Origin: Oceaniferula marina
GTDB taxonomy: Bacteria > Verrucomicrobiota > Verrucomicrobiia > Verrucomicrobiales > Akkermansiaceae
Direction of reading: 5' to 3'
Length of the DNA stretch: 64,000 bases
Assembly: GCF_013391475.1 (NCBI RefSeq)
Contig: NZ_JACBAZ010000002.1
Span: 835,837 to 899,836 of the forward strand
Made by a program: the position numbers and the translations under genes. The notes beneath the pieces were generated by a model. The model was not told the DNA's origin and ran no database searches. It saw only the letters and a list, made by a program, of their open reading frames with translations. Positions 8,025 through 15,121 of the stretch are shown in pieces (position 1 is the stretch's first letter; every line of letters begins with the position of its first letter).

Positions 8025-9692
8025 ATGAGTGATAAAAAGGACAAGGATCTTCCGGATGCTGACGAACTGCAAAAAATGCTGCAAAATATGTTCGGCAAGT
8101 TAGGTGGCGGTGTGAGCATGCCCTTTCCAGCCTTTGATGGTGGGGAGGAAGAAAGCAAGGAGCCGGCCGACGAGGATTCCGGGTTTCAGGTTCGGGATGC
8201 GGATGCTCTTTTTGACTTTAATTACCGGCCCCGCGATATCAAAGCGCATTTGGATCGCTTTGTGATTCGTCAGGATGAGGCAAAGAAGGCTCTGTCGATT
8301 GCGGTCTGCGATCACTATAACCATGCGAAGTTCATGCGGGGGCAAGAGCAGGAACATGGGAAAATTCCCGACAGCATCGAGTATCAAAAACAAAATGTGA
8401 TTGTGGTCGGTCCTACCGGGGTGGGTAAAACCTATCTGGTAAAACATATTGCCGAGATGATCGGCGTGCCTTTTGTCAAGGCGGACGCGACCAAATTCTC
8501 GGAAACCGGGTATGTGGGTGGTGATGTCGATGACCTGGTTAGGGAACTGGTGCAGAAAGCCGACGGGGACATAGAGTTGGCGGAGTATGGGATCATTTAC
8601 ATCGATGAAATTGACAAGCTTGCCAGTGGCGGTGGCCGTTCGATGGGGCGTGATGTCAGTGGGCGCGGAGTTCAGACCACCTTGCTTAAACTGATGGAGG
8701 AAACCGAGGTGGCTGCTCGCAACCCGAATGATATGAAGGGGCAGATGATGGCGATGATGGATTTTCAGAATGGCAAGGATCAGGGGAAGGATACGATCAA
8801 TACGCGCCATATTTTGTTTATTGTTAGTGGCGCTTTTTCCGGTTTGGAAAAGGTGGTCAAAAAGCGTCTTCGCACCGGGCAGATTGGTTTTGGCGCCGAT
8901 GTCGTGGACCACCCTCTGGATGAGGGATTGTTTGGTCAGGTGAATACCCAGGATTTTATTGATTTTGGTTTTGAGGCTGAATTTATCGGCCGACTGCCGG
9001 TGCGGGTGGTGTGTGAAAAGCTGGAAGCCAAAGACTTTGTGAACATCATGAAGCATTCCGAGGGGAGCTTGCTGCGCCAGTATGAGCGTGAATTCGCGGC
9101 TTATGGGATCCAGGCCACATTTGAGGACTCCGCGATTGAGCGGATTGCTGAGCGCGCTGAGAAGGAAAACACCGGAGCCCGGGCCTTGATGACGGTCTGT
9201 GAGAGTTTGTTGCGCGATTTTAAATTTGAGCTTCCCGGGACCGCGGTTAGTGAATTGAAAATTAATGGGGATCTGATCGATACCCCTGATGTGGTGTTGG
9301 AAGCCTGCCGTGAAAAGGGCATGCGGATCGACGTCGCCAAGGTTAAAGAGGAAGTGGATTTGTATGCTCGTGATTTTTACGAAAAGCACGGCATTCGCCT
9401 GAGCTTTGAAGAGGGAGCGGTCACATTGTTGGGGACCGAGGCTGCAGACAAGGGACGGAGCGTTTTACAGCTTTGTCAGCAGCGGTTCAAAGACTATCAG
9501 TTTGGATTAAAGCTGATTCAAGGAAACACAGGAGTGGATGAATTTACCCTTGGCGTGGATGCTGTGCAGGATGCAGACTCGTTTTTAAGCAACCGTGTGG
9601 TGCAATCGTATGCCGATGCAAACGAGGCCAAGCAGTCGAGAAAAAAGGCGGCGCCTGAGAAAAAGCAAGAGGAAGCTGAGGACAAAGAATAG
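8025..9692 (+). CDS. ClpX-like AAA+ unfoldase lacking the zinc domain, with a duplicated small domain
   Basis: A 555-residue AAA+ ATPase of the ClpX/HslU branch. Walker A GPTGVGKT (129-136), pore loop GYVG (162-165), Walker B IIYIDEID (190-197) and sensor-2 TGAR (383-386) are present, as is the IGF loop (287-289) that ClpX uses to dock ClpP. The N-terminal C4 zinc-binding domain of ClpX is absent; instead there are about 60 charged residues. After the normal small domain (about 360-416) a second related copy occurs at about 456-512 (HGIRLSFEEGAV… compared with YGIQATFEDSAI…), then a Lys/Glu-rich tail. The start at 8025 was chosen because the upstream in-frame leader looks non-coding. Likely role: a protein unfoldase, possibly feeding ClpP. 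It is first in an operon with a membrane protein and recR. Confidence 0.85.
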   Translation: MSDKKDKDLPDADELQKMLQNMFGKLGGGVSMPFPAFDGGEEESKEPADEDSGFQVRDADALFDFNYRPRDIKAHLDRFVIRQDEAKKALSIAVCDHYNHAKFMRGQEQEHGKIPDSIEYQKQNVIVVGPTGVGKTYLVKHIAEMIGVPFVKADATKFSETGYVGGDVDDLVRELVQKADGDIELAEYGIIYIDEIDKLASGGGRSMGRDVSGRGVQTTLLKLMEETEVAARNPNDMKGQMMAMMDFQNGKDQGKDTINTRHILFIVSGAFSGLEKVVKKRLRTGQIGFGADVVDHPLDEGLFGQVNTQDFIDFGFEAEFIGRLPVRVVCEKLEAKDFVNIMKHSEGSLLRQYEREFAAYGIQATFEDSAIERIAERAEKENTGARALMTVCESLLRDFKFELPGTAVSELKINGDLIDTPDVVLEACREKGMRIDVAKVKEEVDLYARDFYEKHGIRLSFEEGAVTLLGTEAADKGRSVLQLCQQRFKDYQFGLKLIQGNTGVDEFTLGVDAVQDADSFLSNRVVQSYADANEAKQSRKKAAPEKKQEEAEDKE

Positions 9693-9700
9693 CTGAAATT

Positions 9701-10465
9701 ATGGTGCATCATCATTCATCACATTCACAGGTGAGCCGGGTTGATGGCCCGTGCTTGCTCTATGGTAGTGTCGGTGTGTGGTTGGCGGTCGCGATGGAGC
9801 TGGTAGGCTTGTTCAAGGCTGGCGACCGGAAGTTGTTGGACGCCTTGATGTCTCCGGTTTTTCATGGTCAAGCTCCCTCGCAGTGGCCGCTCTGGATGCA
9901 GATACTGATTACAGCTGCGTGTTGTTATGCATTGGCCTTTTTCGTTTTGGATAGTCACGGAACCTGGAGGAGGGTTTTGTTAGGGGTGACGATGTTGATT
10001 CTGGTTCTATCCATGGTGCCTACCATGGCGGTGTGGGAGGTGTATTTTTCTCCCTTTTTACCAGCCGTGGGTGTTTTTTGGACCTGGTTTTGCAGTATGA
10101 TGTATGTGCGGCACCATGTGATGCCTTGTGATGCGGCGCATGCAGCGGTCGTTCCCCAATCGATTCTGGAAGTGAGTTCCGCTTACAAGACTCCGACACA
10201 AGCTCCTGCGGATGCCAGTGAGAAAGTAGTCACGACACCTGAGCTTGCCCAGAGTGAATGCTCGGATATTCCCTCCGTGCAAGCTGCCATGGCGGTGGAG
10301 AAAGTTGATGAGTCTGAGGTTTTTCAAGAGCACCTTGAGGTGAAAAAGAATAAAAAACCGGGGGATGGAAAGCATCCCGATAGGGTAAACGAGAAGGATG
10401 CCTTGGCTAAATACCGTCCCCGGGATTTGGATCGTCAGGCTGTGAAAGGAGGAGCGAATGGGTAG
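9701..10465 (+). CDS. Hypothetical four-helix membrane protein
   Basis: A 254-residue protein that I do not recognise. The N-terminus is His/Ser-rich (MVHHHSSHS). Four membrane helices lie at about 19-37, 66-84, 90-112 and 118-136, followed by a hydrophilic C-terminal half of about 110 residues rich in Lys, Glu and Asp. It starts 8 bp after the ClpX-like stop and its last 8 bases overlap the start of recR, so it is co-transcribed and probably translationally coupled to recR. Its position suggests a partner of the ATPase, for example a membrane anchor, but no motif supports a specific role. Confidence 0.75.
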   Translation: MVHHHSSHSQVSRVDGPCLLYGSVGVWLAVAMELVGLFKAGDRKLLDALMSPVFHGQAPSQWPLWMQILITAACCYALAFFVLDSHGTWRRVLLGVTMLILVLSMVPTMAVWEVYFSPFLPAVGVFWTWFCSMMYVRHHVMPCDAAHAAVVPQSILEVSSAYKTPTQAPADASEKVVTTPELAQSECSDIPSVQAAMAVEKVDESEVFQEHLEVKKNKKPGDGKHPDRVNEKDALAKYRPRDLDRQAVKGGANG

Positions 10466-11063
10466 GGCTGGATTTCCCCAACCGGTGGTTGAGCTGATTT
10501 CCGAACTGAAGCGCTTGCCTGGGATTGGCCCCCGGTCAGCCGAGCGGGTGGCGGTGTGGCTCTTGCAGCATGATCGATCGAATTCGCTGGAGTTGGCCGA
10601 GGTGCTTTGCCAAGCCAAGCAACGAGTGACATCCTGTCCCGAATGTGGATTTTTTGCCACCGACGAAGGTTGCCCTGTGTGTAGTGATTCGGGGCGAGAT
10701 GCCTCCTTGCTGTGTGTTGTCGAGCAGGCAACGGATGTGTTGCCGATGGAGCGAGCGTCGGTCTTTGGCGGTTATTACCATTGTTTGGGAGGTAAGCTCT
10801 CACCTTTGGACCATGTGACCCCGGATGACTTACGGATTGCTCCTTTACTGCGTAGAATTGATGCCCAACCTGGCGTGGAGGTGATTCTCGCCTTGGGTGC
10901 CGATGTCGAAGGAGAAGCGACTGCGAACTACCTTGCGGAGTTACTCGCATCCAAGCCATGCCAGGTTTCCAGGATTGCCCAGGGTTTACCTGCGGGGGGA
11001 GGACTTGATCATGCGGATGAACTCACCCTGATGCGCGCGATGCAGGGCCGTAGGGAGATGTGA
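10458..11063 (+). CDS. recR: Recombination protein RecR
   Basis: A 201-residue RecR of normal length, part of the RecFOR pathway that loads RecA at gaps. The helix-hairpin-helix region (ELISELKRLPGIGPRSAER, about 12-30) is followed by a C4 zinc finger with Cys60, Cys63, Cys72 and Cys75, then the Toprim domain (ASLLCVVEQATDVLPME… and LALGADVEGEATANYL). A good ribosome-binding site, AGGAGG, lies about 6 bp before the ATG inside the end of the preceding gene, which fixes the start. In many genomes recR follows dnaX and ybaB; here it follows a ClpX-like gene and a membrane protein instead. Confidence 0.97.
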   Translation: MGRAGFPQPVVELISELKRLPGIGPRSAERVAVWLLQHDRSNSLELAEVLCQAKQRVTSCPECGFFATDEGCPVCSDSGRDASLLCVVEQATDVLPMERASVFGGYYHCLGGKLSPLDHVTPDDLRIAPLLRRIDAQPGVEVILALGADVEGEATANYLAELLASKPCQVSRIAQGLPAGGGLDHADELTLMRAMQGRREM

Positions 11064-11070
11064 TGTTTGA

Positions 11071-11151
11071 GTTGTCGGTTATCGGTTATCGGAGTTGTCG
11101 GTTATCGGTTATCAGTTATCGGTTATCAGTTATCAGTTATCAGTTATCAGG
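11071..11151. repeat. 7-bp tandem repeat array (GTTATCG/GTTATCA)
   Basis: About eleven copies of a heptamer alternating GGTTATC and AGTTATC run directly after the recR stop, with one 3-bp interruption near 11091. Later copies are mostly the A-type. It lies between recR (+) and the end of the oppC-like gene (-) and codes for nothing evident. A second heptamer array of different sequence lies at 13312-13394, on the other side of oppBC. Confidence 0.9.
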
Positions 11152-11235
11152 TTCGAGGTTGTTAAAAATGCGTCAGAGGTCCGTGGGTGTCGGGTAGGTG
11201 TAACCTTTTACAGACTGGTATACGGTTGTGGGTAG

Positions 11236-11257
11236 GGCTGATTGGTCTCAATCAGCC
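11236..11257. terminator. Perfect 9-bp stem-loop between recR and oppC-like gene
   Basis: GGCTGATTG (11236-11244) and CAATCAGCC (11249-11257) enclose the loop GTCT. It sits in the 353-bp gap between two convergent genes, about 160 bp from the oppC-like stop and 175 bp from the recR stop. No strong U-run follows on either strand. It may be a terminator or an RNA 3' structure. I see nothing else definable in the gap between 11160 and 11416. Confidence 0.4.
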
Positions 11258-11416
11258 GTGGATAGAACAACATTTTGCCCTTCAGTCGCTTTGATGAAGG
11301 TGCCAGTTAATTTGTTGCTGAATGGGTCTCTACGCACCACTCCTTCGTCATTCCTTGATGAAAAACAAAATCAGCTCGAAAATATGATCAGTTACTTTTC
11401 CTCATTGATATTACCA

Positions 11417-12361
11417 TTAATCTTTTGCCGCTTTGGGGTCGAGCGCATCACGCAGGCCATCACCGAGGAAGTTGAGGGCAAAGAGGGTGAGTGAGAAAAG
11501 AATACTGGGGATGATCAGTAAGCGGGGGTGGGTTTCGAGGTAGTTGGCACCGTCTTTGAGTAGAATGCCCCATGAACTGTTGGGGGCCTCGACGCCTAAG
11601 CCAAGGTAAGAGAGCGAGGCCTCGTAGAGGATGAACCCCGGAACCGTCAAGGTGGTGTAGACGATGATCGGGCCAATCATGTTGGGCAGAATATGGCGGA
11701 GCAGGATGCGGGAGTGGGAGAGTCCTAAGGAACGAGCCGCTTCGATGTATTCCAGGTTTTTGATCGAGATGACCTGGGCTCGGGCCATGCGAGCCATGGT
11801 GAGCCAGCCGAGCGCTCCGATGGCGATGAAGAGTGGAACCAGGTTGGTGGTCTTTTTGGCCGTTTCGGGATCGACCCCCCAGTCGGCAACCATGATGGTA
11901 GCCAGGCCCTTGCTGTGTTCGGAGATGAGCAAGGAGAAGAGGATGACCAGCATGAGAAACGGGAGACCGTAAAGGACATCGACAGTACGCATCATCAGGG
12001 TGTCGGTGCGGCCGCCGGCGTATCCTGAGATGCCGCCCCATGCGACACCGATGACCAGGGAGACTGCGGTGGCGATGAAGCCGACGAGCAGGGAGATTTG
12101 TCCGCCGAAGATCAATCTGGCGAGTAGGTCGCGGCCGGATTGGTCGGTGCCGAGCAGGTGGTTCTTGCCGGGAGGTGCGAAGGTGTTGGAGAGTTCCTGA
12201 GCGTTTGGGTCCTGGAAGGTGAAGAGGATGGGGGCAATGAAACAGAGCAGAAAGATGAGCAGGAGGAAGGAGGCACTGACCACAGCCATGTGGTTTTTTT
12301 TGAGACGAAGCCATGCGTCTTGCCAGAGTGATTGGCCGGCGTAAGTGTCTGTCTTTTCCAT
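11417..12361 (-). CDS. Peptide ABC transporter permease, OppC/DppC type
   Basis: A 314-residue inner-membrane permease with the OppC_N cap and BPD_transp_1 fold. After a short cytoplasmic N-terminus, TM1 (MAVVSASFLLLIFLLCFIAP) is followed by the family signature HLLGTDQSGRDLLARLIFG and then five helices. The EAA loop that contacts the ATPases reads YIEAARSLGLSHSRILLRHI. It ends …DGLRDALDPK as OppC proteins do. It lies 22 bp after the oppB-like gene as the last gene of an oppABC-like operon. No ATPase is encoded with this set, so it may share the OppD/OppF-like ATPases at 22957-24971. Confidence 0.93.
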   Translation of the reverse strand: MEKTDTYAGQSLWQDAWLRLKKNHMAVVSASFLLLIFLLCFIAPILFTFQDPNAQELSNTFAPPGKNHLLGTDQSGRDLLARLIFGGQISLLVGFIATAVSLVIGVAWGGISGYAGGRTDTLMMRTVDVLYGLPFLMLVILFSLLISEHSKGLATIMVADWGVDPETAKKTTNLVPLFIAIGALGWLTMARMARAQVISIKNLEYIEAARSLGLSHSRILLRHILPNMIGPIIVYTTLTVPGFILYEASLSYLGLGVEAPNSSWGILLKDGANYLETHPRLLIIPSILFSLTLFALNFLGDGLRDALDPKAAKD

Positions 12362-12383
12362 CGGTCGTGGGTGTCCTGGGGGA

Positions 12384-13217
12384 TTATGAGTTTCTCAGTC
12401 TCGGGTTCAGCGCGACCAGTGCCAGGTCGGCGGCGAGATTGGCGAGGACGATTAAGATTCCAAAGAGCAGAACCACTCCCTGAAGCAGGTTGTAGTCGCG
12501 GGCGGTGGTGGCATTGATGAAGTGCTGGCCGAGTCCGGGGACCTGGAAGATGGTTTCGACGATGAAGGATCCGCTGATGAGCATAGCGAAGGCGGGGCCG
12601 ACGTAGGCGACGGCAGGGATGATTCCTCCGCGCAGGGCGTGTTTGATGACGATTCGGGTTGGGGAAAGACCTTTGGCTCGGGCGGTTCGAATGTAGTCTT
12701 GATTGATGACTTCGAGCATTCCACCTCGGGTAATCCGGGCGATGTAGGCTGCGGTGGCGAGCCCCAGGGTGATGGCGGGCAGGAGCCAGTCGAAGGGGTC
12801 GCCCCAGCCGGCGACTTTCAAGGTGTTGGAGTGGCTGGCGATACCGATGGCGAGTAGCGGGCCGATGACAAAGGAGGGGATGCTGATACCGAACATGGCG
12901 GCAGCCATGGTGCCGTAATCCAAGAGCGAGTTTTTCTTGAGAGCGGACAGAATACCGGCCGGGATCCCGATGCCGAGGGCGATGGCCATGGCCGAGACCC
13001 CGAGGGTGAGTGAAACGGGAAAGGAGTGGCGGATGATGTCGATGACCGGTCGGCCGACTTTGGACATGGATTCTCCGAAATCGCCACGGCTCAGGTTTTT
13101 CAAGTAGTGGAGATACTGAATGGGGACCGGCTGATCGAGTCGGTAGTAGGCGCGGTTTTTTTCGATGGTATGCTGAGGTAGCGACTTTTCATCGGTGAGT
13201 GGATCACCGGGCATCAT
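12384..13217 (-). CDS. Peptide ABC transporter permease, OppB/DppB type (start unclear)
   Basis: From the first ATG the product is 277 residues and begins MMPGDPLTDEK, which normally follows TM1 in OppB. The same frame stays open upstream and encodes a proper OppB N-terminus (TIFHRLGQGLIILLCLIT, then LTFFLVR) but contains no ATG, GTG or TTG. The best fit is initiation at an ATT at 13302-13304, giving 306 residues, the length of E. coli OppB. The EAA loop (YIRTARAKGLSPTRIVIKHA) and the rest of the protein are intact. Coordinates given use the first canonical start. The upstream intergenic space is a heptamer repeat array. The product is probably functional if the non-standard start is used; alternatively the 5' end has been damaged by repeat expansion. 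Confidence 0.88.
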   Translation of the reverse strand: MMPGDPLTDEKSLPQHTIEKNRAYYRLDQPVPIQYLHYLKNLSRGDFGESMSKVGRPVIDIIRHSFPVSLTLGVSAMAIALGIGIPAGILSALKKNSLLDYGTMAAAMFGISIPSFVIGPLLAIGIASHSNTLKVAGWGDPFDWLLPAITLGLATAAYIARITRGGMLEVINQDYIRTARAKGLSPTRIVIKHALRGGIIPAVAYVGPAFAMLISGSFIVETIFQVPGLGQHFINATTARDYNLLQGVVLLFGILIVLANLAADLALVALNPRLRNS

Positions 13218-13311
13218 GCGGACCAGAAAAAAGGTCAGCGTGATCAGACAGAGAAGAATGATCAGACCTTGGCCGAGGCGATGGAAAATGGTTTTGATGG
13301 GAATGGGTGGG

Positions 13312-13394
13312 TTGTGATTGGTGATTTGTGATTGGTGATTAGTGATTAGTGATTTGTGATTTGTGATTAGTGATTAGTGATTAGTGATTAGTGA
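13312..13394. repeat. 7-bp tandem repeat array (GTGATTA/GTGATTG/GTGATTT)
   Basis: Eleven or more copies of GTGATTN fill the gap between the oppA-like and oppB-like genes. The array runs into the oppA-like gene: its last codons (…Leu-Thr-Asn-His-stop) are written by the repeat. On the other side it abuts the point where the oppB start codon should lie. The unit length of 7 is not a multiple of 3, so slippage inside the array would shift the frame of anything translated across it. Confidence 0.9.
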
Positions 13395-15009
13395 GTTTGA
13401 GGAACTTGTATGGGTGGTTGTTGAGGATGAGGGGGTGCCAGCCTTGCACAGAGGGGTGGAGCAGATAGTTGGTCGTGAGGTGATAGACAGGGAGGATGGG
13501 GGCTTGTTCGAGTAGAATAGTTTCGGCTTGGGCCAGCGTGCGGTTTCGGTTCTCGGTGTTGGTGTCGCGTGCTGCGCGCGCGAGCAGGGACTCAAACTCG
13601 GGATGGTGCCAGCCGGTATGGTTGTCGCTGCTGGCTTGGGTCCAGATGTTGAGAAAGGTGCTGGGATCCGGGTAGTCGCCGACCCAGGAGCTCACGCAGA
13701 GGTCGTAGTTGCGTTTGCGACGCGAGACAAGGTAGGTTTTCCACTCTTGTTGTTGGATGCCGACTTGGATACCGAGATGTTTTTTCCACATATCCTGATA
13801 GGCTTCACTGAGGCGCTTGGCGAGGTCGCGATCAGCGGTCAGTAAGTTGAGTTTGGGAAAGCCTTTTCCGTTGGGGAAGCCCGCATCGGCGAGAAGTTGC
13901 CGTGCTTTTTGCGGGTCGAAGCGGATCACTTTGGGGCTTTGGTAGCTTCCAAAATCAGGGGTGAATCCATGGGCTGGTTGTTGTTTGCCCTTGGCGATGT
14001 TGTCGATGATGGCTTGTTGATCGATAGCGCAGGCCAGTGCCCGGCGGACACGCAGGTCGGCTAGGGCCGGGGTGTCCATGTTACAGCGGATGAAGGCGGT
14101 TCCGAGATAGGGTTCCTGGTGCAGGGCTTTGGGATGGTGCTGTGCTGAGTAGTCGATCATTTCCGGTGCCAGCCCGTAGGTTGCATGCAGTTGTTGGTCG
14201 TAGAACATCCGGGCTTCGGTGTAGGTGTTGGTGATCGGGAGGAAGCGGATGCCTTTGAGGGAAACCTGTTGCCGGTCCCAGTAGTGTGGGTTTTTTCGGA
14301 CTTCGATGTAGTAATTGAATTTCCACTCGCTGAGCTGGAAGGGGCCGTTGGAGACGAGGTTTCCGGGGTCGGTCCAGCGGCTGTAGGGGGTGGTCATGTC
14401 GCCGTGGGCGAGGATGACGTGTTTGGGAACCGGAAACCAAGCGAAGTGTTTGGTGAGCTCTGGCAGGAAGGGGGTGGGGCTGTGAGTGGTGATTTCCAGG
14501 GTGTGGGAATCCAGCGCTTTGACGCCGACCTGGGAGAATCTTTTTTCTTCGCCTTTATTGAAGGCCTCGGCCCCTTGGATGAAGTAGAGCATGGATGCGG
14601 ATTTGCCGGCGAATTCCGGGTGGAGTGACCGGTGGTAGGCAAAGAGAAAGTCATCGGTGGTCAGAGGGACGCCATCTGACCAGTGGCCGTCGGGTTGGAG
14701 TTGGAAGGTCCAGACGGTGGCATCGGCATTGGATGACCAGCTGGCTGCCGCTCCGGGGAGTGATTGGCCGTCGTGTTCCGGGTGTTCGAGGCAGAGGCCT
14801 TCGAAGAGGGCTCGCATAATGTTGTTTTCTGGGACTCCGGAGACAGTTTGGGGGTCGAGTCCTGCGGGCTCGGCACTGTTGGAGACGATCAGGATTTGGC
14901 GGCTGTTGGATTTTTCGATGCGGTTGCGTTGGTCGCAGGAGCTGCAGATCAGGGCGGTGGCACTGATCAGGCAGAGGGTGGCGAGTGATGACATGAGGTG
15001 CCGAAGCAT
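13381..15009 (-). CDS. Peptide ABC transporter substrate-binding lipoprotein, OppA type
   Basis: A 542-residue periplasmic oligopeptide-binding protein of family 5 (SBP_bac_5), equal in length to E. coli OppA. The start at 15009 gives a signal peptide followed by CSSCDQ, a probable lipoprotein cysteine; the frame extends to 15123 but the extra leader is not signal-like. Family features include EPAGLDPQTVSGVPENNIM near the mature N-terminus, LQPDGHWSDGVPLTTDDFLF, and VRRALACAIDQQAI. It is the first gene of the oppABC-like operon. It is divergent from the MFS-fusion gene, with 112 bp between the two starts. Its last four codons lie in a heptamer repeat. Confidence 0.93.
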   Translation of the reverse strand: MLRHLMSSLATLCLISATALICSSCDQRNRIEKSNSRQILIVSNSAEPAGLDPQTVSGVPENNIMRALFEGLCLEHPEHDGQSLPGAAASWSSNADATVWTFQLQPDGHWSDGVPLTTDDFLFAYHRSLHPEFAGKSASMLYFIQGAEAFNKGEEKRFSQVGVKALDSHTLEITTHSPTPFLPELTKHFAWFPVPKHVILAHGDMTTPYSRWTDPGNLVSNGPFQLSEWKFNYYIEVRKNPHYWDRQQVSLKGIRFLPITNTYTEARMFYDQQLHATYGLAPEMIDYSAQHHPKALHQEPYLGTAFIRCNMDTPALADLRVRRALACAIDQQAIIDNIAKGKQQPAHGFTPDFGSYQSPKVIRFDPQKARQLLADAGFPNGKGFPKLNLLTADRDLAKRLSEAYQDMWKKHLGIQVGIQQQEWKTYLVSRRKRNYDLCVSSWVGDYPDPSTFLNIWTQASSDNHTGWHHPEFESLLARAARDTNTENRNRTLAQAETILLEQAPILPVYHLTTNYLLHPSVQGWHPLILNNHPYKFLKLTNH

Positions 15010-15121
15010 CCCCGTGAGCGTGTCTGATTTGGCTGGAATGTGGAGTCTTTTTTTTCGTATTGGGACATGATGGGAAATTGAACCTTGTTTGCCGGCATGA
15101 TTCATGTGGAATGGGTCGAGC

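Noticed and set aside
8100-9389. 429-codon open frame antisense to the ClpX-like gene
   Set aside because: The plus strand encodes an intact AAA+ protein with all motifs; the antisense product has no recognisable domain and is a codon-bias shadow.
11071-11151. CRISPR-like array
   Set aside because: The repeat unit is only 7 bp with no spacers, and no cas genes are nearby.
11228-11494. 88-codon frame after recR
   Set aside because: It starts in a hairpin region and runs into the oppC-like gene on the other strand; no recognisable sequence.
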